This document shows positions 1-8,237 of a stretch of DNA of 64,000 nt, piece by piece. The notes beneath the pieces are model-generated. The model saw only the letters and a list, made by a program, of their open reading frames with translations. It was not told where the DNA came from and ran no database searches. Within the stretch, counting starts at the first letter, position 1. Each line of letters opens with the position of its first letter. The position numbers and the translations under genes were made by a program. The stretch is from Natronomonas halophila (GTDB lineage Archaea; Halobacteriota; Halobacteria; Halobacteriales; Haloarculaceae): NCBI RefSeq assembly GCF_013391085.1, contig NZ_CP058334.1, forward strand, positions 2,232,001 to 2,296,000, given 5' to 3'.

Positions 1-212
1 GGACCACGCCCGTCACCGGCGCGGCCGGCACGCCCGGCGAGTCGGTGACGGCGTACTATCTGGCGTCGTCCTACGTCGACACCGGCGTCCACAACACGGT
101 GACGGCAGTGCTGGCCGCCTACCGTGGTTTCGACACCTTCGGCGAGGCCGTCGTCGTCTTCGCGGCCGGCGTCGCCGTTCTCGTCGTCCTACGCAAGGAG
201 GTATTCGCATGA
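1..212 (+). CDS. Mrp/Mbh antiporter subunit, MbhE / MrpA C-terminal-like (5' truncated by window edge)
   Basis: The open frame runs from the window edge to the TGA at 210-212 and leaves about 69 residues of a membrane protein. The segment NTVTAVLAAYRGFDTFGEA matches the conserved patch of the MbhE / MrpA C-terminal domain, where an N-V-x-V-x-L-x-D/A-x-R-G-F-D-T-x-G-E motif precedes the last transmembrane helix. The final hydrophobic helix is followed by the basic tail RKEVF. The protein belongs to the Mrp-type cation/proton antiporter encoded downstream. Its stop overlaps the MnhB start (ATGA), and an AAGGAGG Shine-Dalgarno-like stretch lies inside its last codons. The N-terminus, and whether it is fused to a larger subunit, cannot be seen. 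Confidence 0.75.
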   Translation, partial: TTPVTGAAGTPGESVTAYYLASSYVDTGVHNTVTAVLAAYRGFDTFGEAVVVFAAGVAVLVVLRKEVFA

Positions 213-673
213 GCCAGCAGGACCCCGAAGCACCCTACACGGAAAGCGAGATAATCATGACCGCCGTCCGGGTGGTGACGCCCTTCATCCTCACCTACGG
301 TCTGTTCATGATCTTCCACGGCGCGGACACGCCCGGCGGCGGCTTCCAGGGCGGCGCGCTGGTCGGCGTCGTCGTCCTCATGCTCGCGTTCGCCTTCGGC
401 GCCGAACCGACCCGCGAGTGGGTCGGCAACGACGCCATCACCGGCCTCGCCGCGGGCGGCGTCCTCGTCTTCGTGGGCGTCGGCCTCGGCGCCCTGGCCT
501 ACGGCGGCGCGTTCCTCGAATACGGCCGCTACGCGCCGATTCTCGGCAAGGACGCCACCAAGTACGGTATGGAGGCCATCGAAATCGGCGGCGTCGCCGC
601 CATCGTCTCCGGCGTCATCATGGGGCTGTTCTTCCTGACGGCCGCCGGCTTCAATGGAGGTGAGGAGGCGTGA
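209..673 (+). CDS. mnhB: Na+/H+ antiporter subunit B (MnhB/MrpB domain)
   Basis: A 154-residue integral membrane protein with about four hydrophobic helices. The motif HGADTPGGGFQGG (near residues 36-49) is diagnostic of the MnhB domain of Mrp antiporters and of the homologous membrane-bound hydrogenase subunit. It would sit in the cytoplasmic membrane as a small structural subunit of the antiporter complex that exchanges Na+ for H+. The start ATG lies inside the stop of the preceding subunit and is preceded by AAGGAGGT. The following gene starts inside this gene's stop, so all six genes form one translationally coupled operon. The family assignment is secure. The ion specificity is inferred from family knowledge. 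Confidence 0.9.
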   Translation: MSQQDPEAPYTESEIIMTAVRVVTPFILTYGLFMIFHGADTPGGGFQGGALVGVVVLMLAFAFGAEPTREWVGNDAITGLAAGGVLVFVGVGLGALAYGGAFLEYGRYAPILGKDATKYGMEAIEIGGVAAIVSGVIMGLFFLTAAGFNGGEEA

Positions 674-1056
674 TTCCCGACGTGCCGCTGTTCGTCGACG
701 TCCTGACGACTCGGTACGCCTACGCCACCTTCGCCGTCCTGCTTGCGGTCGGTCTCTATATGATGATTGCCAGCCCGAACCTCGTCAAGAAGGTCATCGG
801 CCTCAATCTCTTCCAGAGCGCCATCTTCCTGTTCTTCGTCGCGATGGCGTACGTGCAGGGTGGGTCCATCCCCGTCATCCCCTCGGAGGGCGGCGCGGTC
901 GGCGAGTACGCCAGCCCCCTGCCGCAGGTCATCGTGCTGACCGCCATCGTCGTCGGCGTCAGCCTGACGGCCGTCGCGCTGGCGCTTATTATCCGCATCT
1001 ACTCGGCGTACGGTACGCTGGACGAGAACACCATCCGGGAGGTGGCCGATGAGTAA
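670..1056 (+). CDS. mnhC: Na+/H+ antiporter subunit C (MnhC/NuoK-like)
   Basis: A 128-residue protein with three transmembrane helices, homologous to NuoK of complex I and MrpC. It has the typical MMIASPNLVKKVIGLNLFQS region linking the first two helices (residues ~34-53) and a third helix ending in IIRIYSAYGTLDE. The start is a GTG at 670 that overlaps the upstream stop (GTGA); a GGAGGTGAGG stretch just upstream can serve as ribosome binding site. It forms part of the small-subunit module that abuts the MnhD-like channels. The last eight bases overlap the next gene. The length is close to the family norm. Confidence 0.9.
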   Translation: MIPDVPLFVDVLTTRYAYATFAVLLAVGLYMMIASPNLVKKVIGLNLFQSAIFLFFVAMAYVQGGSIPVIPSEGGAVGEYASPLPQVIVLTAIVVGVSLTAVALALIIRIYSAYGTLDENTIREVADE

Positions 1057-2566
1057 CATCGAGATTCCGCTGCTGGTCGCGGTGCCCATCCTGCTGTCGA
1101 CGCTGCCGCTGCTGTTGGGCCTCCGATTCGAGAAGATCGGGTGGCCGATTGCGGTCCTCGGGGCACTCGTCAACGCCGGCCTCGTCGCGACTATCGGTCG
1201 ACGCGTTGCTACGGAGGGCCGACTCGTCCACAGCCTCGGCGGCTATCCCCGCCAGTACGGCATCGAACTCGTCGCCGACCAGTTCTCGGTCGTCGTCGCC
1301 GCGCTCATCGTCGTCGTGACGCTGGTCGTCCTCGGCTACGCCCGGACGGCGGGCCCCCGTCGCAACAGCTTCTACAGCACGTTCCTGCTGTTGTTCGGCG
1401 GCCTGCTCGGCGTCTCGATGACCGGCGACGTGTTCAACCTGTTCGTCTTCCTCGAAATCACGGGGCTGACGACCTACGCGCTGGTCGCCTCGGACCGCTC
1501 GCCGAAATCGGCCCTTGCGTCGCTGAAATACCTGATCATCGGGACCGCGGGCGCCTCGCTGTATCTGGTCGGCGTCGGCTTCCTCTTGGTGGCGACGGGG
1601 ACGCTGAACATGGTCGAACTATCGACGGCCATCGCCGACTTCGCGGGCTACCGGAACCCGCTTATCGTCGCCGCTTTCGCCTTCATCGTCGTCGGCCTGT
1701 CGGTCAAGGCCGCCGTCTTCCCGCTGCATACGTGGATGCCGGACGCCTACGCCGAATCGCCCGACACCGTCACCGCTTACATCTCGGGTCTGGTCTCGAC
1801 GGTCGGCGCCTACGCCATCGCCCGCCTCGTCTACACCGTCTTCACGCCCGCCTTCTTCGAGGCGGTGCCGCTGGCCCGCCGCGGCCTCGTGGCCGCGGGG
1901 ACGGTCAGCATCCTCGCCGGTTCCATCCTCGCGGTCACCCAGTCCGACGTCAAGCGAATGTTGGCCTACTCCTCGGTCGCCCAGTTCGGCATGATAATCG
2001 CCGCCTTCGGCCTCGCGACCGAACAGGCGCTGATCGGCGCCGTCATCCATCTGGTCGGCCACGGCATCATGAAGACCGGCCTGTTCCTCGCCGTCGGCGT
2101 TCTATCGAGCGCCTACGGCGTCCGCGTGGTCTCGAAGTACGCTAACCTCGGCTATCGTTCGCCCGTCACCGTCGCCGCGATGGGCGTGCTGTTGCTCTCG
2201 CTTGTCGGCATCCCGCCGTCCATCGGCTTCCTCGGCAAGTGGTACATCGCCTGGGGCGCCGTCGAGGCGGGCGCGCCAATCGTCGCTGGGGTTATCTTCC
2301 TCAGTACGCTGCTGACCCTGCTGTACGCCGCGCGCCTGCTGGAGACGATCTACTTCCGACCCGCCGAGGGCGTCGAGGGCGCCGTCGCCGCCGACGACGC
2401 GTCGCTGCGCTCGGATGGCGGCGCCGACATCGCCGACGCCGACCCCTCGGTTTCCGTCGGCATGATTCTCGCCGCCGTCGTGATGGCCGTCCTTGCCGTC
2501 GGCCTCGGCTTTTCCGCACCGACGATTGAGACGTTCCTTGCTCCCTTCCTGGAGGCTGTCCTATGA
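1049..2566 (+). CDS. mnhD: Na+/H+ antiporter subunit D, first copy (MnhD/NuoN-like)
   Basis: A 505-residue polytopic protein of the proton-translocating antiporter family shared by Mrp D/A and complex I NuoL/M/N. The conserved transmembrane-5 glutamate is visible in FLEITGLTTYAL, and the transmembrane-7 lysine in SVKAAVFPLHTWMPDAY (Lys220). A later VGHGIMKTGLFL helix carries another conserved lysine. It should carry out ion or proton transfer across the membrane. A short acidic loop rich in Asp and Ala (near residues 440-470) precedes the last helix, which suits a halophile. It overlaps mnhC by 8 bases and the next subunit by 4. All expected polar residues are present, so it looks active. Confidence 0.92.
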   Translation: MSNIEIPLLVAVPILLSTLPLLLGLRFEKIGWPIAVLGALVNAGLVATIGRRVATEGRLVHSLGGYPRQYGIELVADQFSVVVAALIVVVTLVVLGYARTAGPRRNSFYSTFLLLFGGLLGVSMTGDVFNLFVFLEITGLTTYALVASDRSPKSALASLKYLIIGTAGASLYLVGVGFLLVATGTLNMVELSTAIADFAGYRNPLIVAAFAFIVVGLSVKAAVFPLHTWMPDAYAESPDTVTAYISGLVSTVGAYAIARLVYTVFTPAFFEAVPLARRGLVAAGTVSILAGSILAVTQSDVKRMLAYSSVAQFGMIIAAFGLATEQALIGAVIHLVGHGIMKTGLFLAVGVLSSAYGVRVVSKYANLGYRSPVTVAAMGVLLLSLVGIPPSIGFLGKWYIAWGAVEAGAPIVAGVIFLSTLLTLLYAARLLETIYFRPAEGVEGAVAADDASLRSDGGADIADADPSVSVGMILAAVVMAVLAVGLGFSAPTIETFLAPFLEAVL

Positions 2567-4506
2567 TAGACGACCCACGTCCCCTGTACGCCGTGTTGGT
2601 GTCGTTCGCCGCGATGTTCGGCATCTTCGCCACTCATCGCCGGCCGAACGTCCGTGAAGCCGTGACCATCGTCGCCGCCGTCGCCAAGTTCGGCATCGTC
2701 GCCTCGATGGTGCCCGGCGTGCTGGACGGCGAAACCTACGTCTTCTCCGCCGGCGAGTTCGTCGCCGGCATCGAGTTCGTCCTCCGGGCGGACTCGCTGG
2801 GCACGCTCTTCGCGATGCTCGCCAGCCTGCTGTGGATCATCACCTCCTTCTACAGCATCGGCTACATGCGCGGCCTCGAAGAGCACGGCCAGACCCGGTA
2901 CTTCGCCTCCTTCGCCGCCTCGCTGTCGGCGACGATGGGTATCGCCTTCGCCGGCAACCTCGTCACCATCTTCCTCTTCTACGAGTTGCTGTCGGTGGCG
3001 ACCTACCCGCTGGTCGCCCACGACGAGACCGACGAGGCCCGTTCGGCCGGCCGGAAATACCTCGCCTACACCATGTTCGGCGGCGGCGTCCTCGTGCTGG
3101 CGGGGACGGTCATGGTCTACTGGCTGACGACGCTGGTCGGCACCGGCACCGTCACGTTCACCGCTGGCGGCATCGAGCAACTGGCGACGATGGCCAACGA
3201 GGACGAGACGCTGGTCCAGATTGCCTACCTCCTCTTGGCGGTCGGCTTCGGCGTCAAGGCCGGCCTGATGCCGCTGCATCAGTGGCTCCCCGTCGCGATG
3301 GTCGCGCCGACGCCCGTCTCCGGCCTTCTGCACGCCGTTGCGGTCGTCAAGTCGGGCGCCTTCGGCGTCGCGCGGGTGACCCTCTACGTCTTCGGCCCCG
3401 AGGTGGCCTACCAGATCGGCATGGGCCTGCTCATCTCCTCGCTGGCCGCGTTCACGCTGCTTGCGGCCTCCTTCATCGCGCTCCGGAAAGACCACCTCAA
3501 ACAGCGGCTGGCCTACTCGACGGTCTCACAGCTCAGTTACATCGTCCTCGGGCTGGGCCTGTTCGGCTGGCACGGGCTGGTCGGCGCGCTCTTGCACATC
3601 CCTGCCCACGCGTTCATGAAGCTCACCCTGTTCTTCTGTGCGGGTGCCATCCACGTCGAGACCCACACCGACCACATCTCGAAGATGGCCGGAATCGGCA
3701 AGCGCATGCCCGTCACGCTGGGCTGTTTCGCGCTGGCCGCGGCCGGGATGGCCGGTATCCCGCTTATCGCCGGCTTCGTCTCGAAGTACTACATGGTCAT
3801 CGGCGGCGTCCAGATGGGCATCGCCTACACGCCGATTGCCTACTACCTGGCCGGCGCGCTGTTGATCTCCGGCGTCCTCAACGTCGCCTACTTCTGGCCG
3901 GTCGTCTACACGGCCTTCTTCGAGGCCGAGGACGACCACGACGCCAAGCCGCTGGTCGATTACGCGCCCGGCGGCGAGCGGCGGTCGGTGCTGCCGGAGA
4001 CTGATGGGGGAAGCCCCATCGACGACGCCGAGGACGACGCTGACGACGACGTGGAAGACGACATCGACGTCGACCCCGCGGACCTCCAGCCGGATTTCTC
4101 CGGCGAGTCGGTCGAACGCGACTACAGCCAACCCGCCCCGCGCGTCGAGGGCGAGTACGCCGTCGACCAGAACCCGAGCGACCACACGATGCCCGAGGAA
4201 GGCGAAGCCGACGGTGACGCCGACGACGAGTCCGTGACCGACGAGACCACCGATGGCCACGACCCGGCCGTCCACGACCACGAGCATGATGACCACCACG
4301 AGGGGCCGCCGGCCGGTGGCTGGCAGCGGCTTTCGCCGCGTGAGGCCCTCGCGGGCACGGAGACGACGTGGTTCATGCTCGGCCCCATTGTCGCCGCGGT
4401 GACTGGGGCCATCCTGCTGGGTATCGTTCCCTCGGAGGCCGTCTTCCTCGACCTCATCGAGGTCATCGTCGATAACGTTCTCGCGGGCACGGAGGTGGCG
4501 CGATGA
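2563..4506 (+). CDS. Na+/H+ antiporter subunit D-like, second copy with long acidic/His-rich insert
   Basis: A 647-residue MnhD-like subunit. The antiporter core keeps the key residues: YELLSVATYPLV for helix 5, and GVKAGLMPLHQWLP for helix 7, with Lys232. After the core (from about residue 454) comes a very hydrophilic stretch of roughly 130 residues, almost entirely Asp/Glu with a His cluster (HDPAVHDHEHDDHHEG, near 566-581). One more transmembrane helix at the C-terminus follows. Ordinary MnhD proteins run to about 500 residues and lack this insert. The gene starts four bases inside its predecessor and overlaps its successor by four. The insert could be a salt-adapted linker or a cation or pH sensor; the sequence does not decide between these. 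Confidence 0.88.
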   Translation: MIDDPRPLYAVLVSFAAMFGIFATHRRPNVREAVTIVAAVAKFGIVASMVPGVLDGETYVFSAGEFVAGIEFVLRADSLGTLFAMLASLLWIITSFYSIGYMRGLEEHGQTRYFASFAASLSATMGIAFAGNLVTIFLFYELLSVATYPLVAHDETDEARSAGRKYLAYTMFGGGVLVLAGTVMVYWLTTLVGTGTVTFTAGGIEQLATMANEDETLVQIAYLLLAVGFGVKAGLMPLHQWLPVAMVAPTPVSGLLHAVAVVKSGAFGVARVTLYVFGPEVAYQIGMGLLISSLAAFTLLAASFIALRKDHLKQRLAYSTVSQLSYIVLGLGLFGWHGLVGALLHIPAHAFMKLTLFFCAGAIHVETHTDHISKMAGIGKRMPVTLGCFALAAAGMAGIPLIAGFVSKYYMVIGGVQMGIAYTPIAYYLAGALLISGVLNVAYFWPVVYTAFFEAEDDHDAKPLVDYAPGGERRSVLPETDGGSPIDDAEDDADDDVEDDIDVDPADLQPDFSGESVERDYSQPAPRVEGEYAVDQNPSDHTMPEEGEADGDADDESVTDETTDGHDPAVHDHEHDDHHEGPPAGGWQRLSPREALAGTETTWFMLGPIVAAVTGAILLGIVPSEAVFLDLIEVIVDNVLAGTEVAR

Positions 4507-6296
4507 TAGAGTCCATCCCGCCCTTCGCCTACGTCCTGCTGGCGGCCTTCGCCGTCGCGTTCCTCCCGCGACTGCCGGGCCACATCGTCGCCGCCGCCTC
4601 GACCGCGGCGGTCGGCGTGCAGGCGCTCCTGCTGGAGAACGGCCTCTATATCGACACCCAGTTCCTCGGCTTCGACGTCGTCTTCCTCAACGTTGACGAC
4701 CCGGCTCGCCTTGTGGCGGTCGCCGTCTCCATCCTCGCGACCGCCGCCGTGGTCTACGCCTACGAGACCGAGGCGACACCCGTTCAGACGGCCTTCGCGA
4801 TGAGCTACGTCGCCAGCACCGTCGGCGCCGTCTTCGCCGGCGACTGGCTGACGCTCCTGTTCTTCTGGGAGTTGATGGCCGTCACCTCGACGCTGCTGGT
4901 CTGGTATTACGGCGGCGAGGCGGTCCGGGCCGGCTACCGCTACGCGCTGTACCACGGCACCGGCGGCACCATCCTGCTGGCCGCGGTCGTCGTCCACTTC
5001 GTCGAAATCGGGTCGTTCCGCTACGACGCGGCGACCGGTATCGCCGAGGCCGCCGTCCCGCTGGCTGCCATCGGTATCGGCATCAACTGCGGGTTCATCT
5101 TCCTGCACTCGTGGCTGCCCGACACCTACCCGCGGCCCCACGTCGCGGCCTCGGTGTTCCTCTCGGTCTTTACCACGAAAATCGCCGCCTACGCCATGTA
5201 CCGGGCGTTCCCCGAGGGCGCGCTGTGGCTGGCCTATCTCGGCGGTGCGATGGCCGTCTACGGCGCCTTCTTCGCGCTGCTGCAGTACGACCCTCGGCGC
5301 CTGCTCTCCTACCACATTCAGGCACAGATCGGCTACATCCTCGCCGGCATTGGCCTCGGGACGGAGAAAGCAATCGCCGGTGGCCTCGCGCACCTGTTCA
5401 ACAACATCCTCTTCAAGGCGCTGCTGTTCATGGCGGTCGGCGTCGTCGTCTACCGCACCGGCGAGGAGAACATCAAGAAGTTGGGCGGCCTCTGGAACGT
5501 GATGCCGCTTGCCTTCGTCGGGTATCTGCTGGGGGCCGTCTCCATTACGGCCGTGCCGGGCACCAACGGCTTCGTCTCGAAGGGGATGATTCTCGACGAG
5601 GCCCACCACATCCACAACTTCGAGTTCGGTATCGAGGGCTTCGCTTACGGGGACGCCCTCTGGTGGCTGCTGCTTCTCGGCGCCGTCGGGACGTTCATGT
5701 CCTTCATCAAGTTGGGCTACTACATGTTCTTCCACGGCGACAACACCGTCGAACCCGACGACGCCACGCTCGGCCAGACCGCCGCCATGTTCACCGTCGG
5801 CGGCGCCTGTCTCCTCTTCGGTCTGATGCCGGGGCTGCTCTTCGAGTTGCTGCCCTTCACCGACTACCTCGCCGCGGAACTCCACCCCTACAGCACGGGC
5901 CACCTCGCCGAGAGCGCCGTCCTGCTTTTCGTCGGCTTCGCCGGCTTCTTCAGCCTCAAGGGGCCGCTGGCCCGCATCGCGTGGCTCCCGGATGTCGACC
6001 GCATCGTCTTCCCGGCCGGCTTCTATCTCGGCCGGTGGTTGACGTGGGGCGTCACCGAACTGTGGGCCGCCGTCGACCGCGTCGTGATGGCGACGGCGGG
6101 CGCCTCGATGCGCGTGGGCGCCGACCCCGGCGGCTACGCCTACCGGACCGCCGAGCGCGTCCCCGGCGTCGACGTTTCCGAACTCCCCGAAGGCAGCGAG
6201 GAAGGGACGGTCCGACTGCGTGCCTCCGCCGGCACCAGCGTCTTCCTCGTCACGCTGGCGCTGTTCGTCGGCCTCTCGGCGCTCGTGTTGCTGTAG
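4503..6296 (+). CDS. Na+/H+ antiporter subunit D-like, third copy lacking the helix-7 lysine
   Basis: A 597-residue polytopic protein of the same antiporter family. FFWELMAVTSTLLVWYY gives the helix-5 glutamate, and SVFTTKIAAYAMYR keeps the helix-8 lysine. In the helix-7 motif, which normally reads G-x-K-A-G-x-x-P-L-H-x-W-L-P, this protein has INCGFIFLHSWLPDTY, so Asn195 stands where the conserved lysine should be. The C-terminal third continues with further helices and a soluble segment. It closes the operon; 81 bases follow before the next gene. It is probably the subunit equivalent to the distal MrpD/MbhH-like channel, perhaps with altered or no proton transfer. Confidence 0.85.
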   Translation: MIESIPPFAYVLLAAFAVAFLPRLPGHIVAAASTAAVGVQALLLENGLYIDTQFLGFDVVFLNVDDPARLVAVAVSILATAAVVYAYETEATPVQTAFAMSYVASTVGAVFAGDWLTLLFFWELMAVTSTLLVWYYGGEAVRAGYRYALYHGTGGTILLAAVVVHFVEIGSFRYDAATGIAEAAVPLAAIGIGINCGFIFLHSWLPDTYPRPHVAASVFLSVFTTKIAAYAMYRAFPEGALWLAYLGGAMAVYGAFFALLQYDPRRLLSYHIQAQIGYILAGIGLGTEKAIAGGLAHLFNNILFKALLFMAVGVVVYRTGEENIKKLGGLWNVMPLAFVGYLLGAVSITAVPGTNGFVSKGMILDEAHHIHNFEFGIEGFAYGDALWWLLLLGAVGTFMSFIKLGYYMFFHGDNTVEPDDATLGQTAAMFTVGGACLLFGLMPGLLFELLPFTDYLAAELHPYSTGHLAESAVLLFVGFAGFFSLKGPLARIAWLPDVDRIVFPAGFYLGRWLTWGVTELWAAVDRVVMATAGASMRVGADPGGYAYRTAERVPGVDVSELPEGSEEGTVRLRASAGTSVFLVTLALFVGLSALVLL

Positions 6297-6320
6297 TCGG
6301 ACCGACGCCGACCCCGAAAC

Positions 6321-6356
6321 CCCGGTCGACGTACCGGGAAGACAAGCGTCTTTTGA
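6321..6356 (+). promoter_or_regulatory. promoter with palindrome upstream of the flavin oxidoreductase
   Basis: A perfect 6-6-6 inverted repeat CCCGGT-N6-ACCGGG lies at 6321-6338. It is followed by a T-rich TATA-like element (CTTTTGAG) centred about 25 bases before the ATG at 6378. That placement fits a leaderless transcript, with an operator just upstream of the BRE/TATA. Regulator binding is inferred. Confidence 0.4.
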
Positions 6357-6377
6357 GCAGGAATCGAAGGTCCGGTA

Positions 6378-7448
6378 ATGCATCTCTTTACGCCGTTCGA
6401 GGTCCGCGACGTGACCGCGCGGAACCGGGTGATGGTCTCGCCGATGTGTCAGTATTCTTGTGACGAGGACGGCCTCGCCACCGACTGGCATCAGGTCCAT
6501 CTCGGCAGTCGAGCGTCCGGCGGCGCCGGCATCGTCATGGCCGAAGCCACTGCCGTGACGCCGCGCGGCCGCATCACGCCCCACGACCTCGGCATCTGGA
6601 GCGACGAACACGCCGACGCCCTCGAACCGACCACCGAGTTCATCAAATCACAGGGCGCGACGCCGGCCATCCAGTTGGCCCACGCGGGCCGGAAGGCCTC
6701 CACGGAACGTCCCGCCGACGGCGGCGGTCCGGTTCACGACGACCGCGGCTGGACGCCCGTCGGCCCGACCGAAACGCCGTGGCCCCACGACGAACCGCTC
6801 GAAACCGAACGGCTCGACACTGATGGCATCGCACGCATCGTCGATGCCTTCGTCGACGCTGCGCTCCGCTCGCTCGATGCCGGTTTCGAAATCCTCGAAA
6901 TCCACGCTGCCCACGGCTATCTACTCCACGAGTTCCTCTCGCCCGTGACGAACACCCGCGAGGACCAGTACGGCGGCAGTTTCGAAAACCGGACGCGCCT
7001 GCTTCGGGAAATCGTCGCGGCCGTCCGCAACGAGATTCCCGAGGGGACGCCGCTTTTCGTCCGCATTTCGGCGACCGACTGGCTCCCGGACCGCCAGTCG
7101 TGGACGGTCGGCGACTCGGCCCGCCTCGCCCGTGACCTCGAACCCCTCGGCGTCGACCTCATCGACGTCAGCGCGGGCGCCATTCATCCCGACCAGCAGA
7201 TTCCCGACACCGGCCCGCACTTCCAGGTCCCATACGCCGAGCGCGTCGGCGAAAGCGGGATGCCGGTCGGCGCGGTGGGGAAGATTACGACCGCGGAGGG
7301 AGCAGACGCCATCATCCGAAACGACCGCGCTGACCTCGCGGTCATCGGCCGGGAACACCTCCGGGACCCCTACTTCGCGATTCGAGCGGCCAAGGAACTC
7401 GGCCACGAGGCGCCGGTCCCGCGGCAGTACTATCGCGGCTTCAACTAA
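6378..7448 (+). CDS. NADH:flavin oxidoreductase, old yellow enzyme family (YqjM-like)
   Basis: A 356-residue FMN-dependent TIM-barrel ene-reductase. Near the N-terminus, SPMCQYSC contains Cys24 and Tyr26, the pair that marks the thermophilic-like (YqjM) class of old yellow enzymes. The motifs QLAHAGRKAS and HAAHGYLLHEFLSPVTN contain the substrate-binding His residues, and DQYGGSFENR is the family signature. It should be cytoplasmic, reducing activated C=C bonds of enals, enones or nitro compounds with NAD(P)H. It stands alone between the Mrp operon and the convergent tungstate operon. The physiological substrate cannot be read from sequence. Length is normal. Confidence 0.93.
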   Translation: MHLFTPFEVRDVTARNRVMVSPMCQYSCDEDGLATDWHQVHLGSRASGGAGIVMAEATAVTPRGRITPHDLGIWSDEHADALEPTTEFIKSQGATPAIQLAHAGRKASTERPADGGGPVHDDRGWTPVGPTETPWPHDEPLETERLDTDGIARIVDAFVDAALRSLDAGFEILEIHAAHGYLLHEFLSPVTNTREDQYGGSFENRTRLLREIVAAVRNEIPEGTPLFVRISATDWLPDRQSWTVGDSARLARDLEPLGVDLIDVSAGAIHPDQQIPDTGPHFQVPYAERVGESGMPVGAVGKITTAEGADAIIRNDRADLAVIGREHLRDPYFAIRAAKELGHEAPVPRQYYRGFN

Positions 7449-7507
7449 CGGTCGGCAGTAGCGGCCGTGAAGGTATGAAGCAACGGACCAGTTGGCTACG
7501 TCCGGAC

Positions 7508-8197
7508 TTACGAATCCAGCGCCGTCGCCCTCGCGGCCGTCGTTTTGAACGCAGTGATTACCTCGGTGCCTTCCTTCAGGTCGAGCCGGTCGACGCTTTC
7601 CTCCGTCACGACTGAGGTTATCGTTACGCTGTCTGCGACTTCGACACTCACCGTGGCCGTTGCGTCCTCGATGTCGAGTTCGTTGACGACGCCCCGAAGT
7701 TGATTTCGGAGGCTGGTGTGGCCATCCGACGGCGAGTGAGGGTCCATCAGCACGACGGCATCGGCTCGCACGGCGATTTCGACGTCTTCGGCTGCTTCCG
7801 GCACGCGGGCCGATATCTCCCCGGCAGCCGTTTGGACGGTCGCCAGTTCGCCGTACTGGTCGGTGACCGTTCCCGAGATGACGGATTCGGGGACGCTCGT
7901 CACGCCCGAGAGTTCGACGCGCAACCGCTCGAACCGTCGGATGAGGTCGAGCGCGTCGTCGGTCAGTTCGGTTCCGCCGCCGTCCTTGCCGCCGCGGGCC
8001 CGCCGCGTCAGTTGGCCGATGGCGTCCTCCAGTTCGACTACGCGCCGCTGGAGGTGTGGATACGACCGGCCGAGTTCGTCGGCTGCTCTGTGCATCGACC
8101 CGAACCGGTCGATGGCTCGCAGCATCTCGATATCGCGGCCGGTGACCGTCGTCTCGCCGATGGCGAGGTGCGGTTCGAAACCCTTCCTGAGCGTCAT
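7508..8197 (-). CDS. ModE-like transcriptional regulator (winged helix + TOBE domains)
   Basis: A 229-residue protein. The N-terminal ModE/LysR-type winged helix spans about residues 15-85: IEMLRAIDRFGSMHRAADEL, then SYPHLQRRVVELED. Two mop/TOBE-like oxyanion-binding segments follow (about 105-165 and 165-229; note ISARVPEAAEDVEIAVRADAVVL and VTITSVVTEESVDRL). Such proteins bind molybdate or tungstate through TOBE and control the cognate transporter. It is the last gene of the tup operon, 40 bases after tupC. The likely target is the palindromic upstream region at 10702-10832, which would give autoregulation. Tungstate rather than molybdate is inferred from the neighbouring TupA. Confidence 0.85.
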   Translation of the reverse strand: MTLRKGFEPHLAIGETTVTGRDIEMLRAIDRFGSMHRAADELGRSYPHLQRRVVELEDAIGQLTRRARGGKDGGGTELTDDALDLIRRFERLRVELSGVTSVPESVISGTVTDQYGELATVQTAAGEISARVPEAAEDVEIAVRADAVVLMDPHSPSDGHTSLRNQLRGVVNELDIEDATATVSVEVADSVTITSVVTEESVDRLDLKEGTEVITAFKTTAARATALDS

Positions 8198-8237
8198 TGA
8201 TGACTCCTTCGAGGCGGTGACGACACGGCGTTTCGGC

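Noticed and set aside
1-6296. Complex I (NADH dehydrogenase) or membrane hydrogenase operon
   Set aside because: The subunits are MnhB/C/D types, and no hydrogenase large/small subunit or NuoB/C/D/H/I gene is present in the visible part.
4122-6611. Very long antisense open frame (829 codons) opposite the Mrp subunits, and similar frames opposite most genes
   Set aside because: Open antisense frames are a by-product of GC-rich third positions. They have no family motifs, are dominated by Arg/Gly/Asp runs, and lie opposite well-supported genes.
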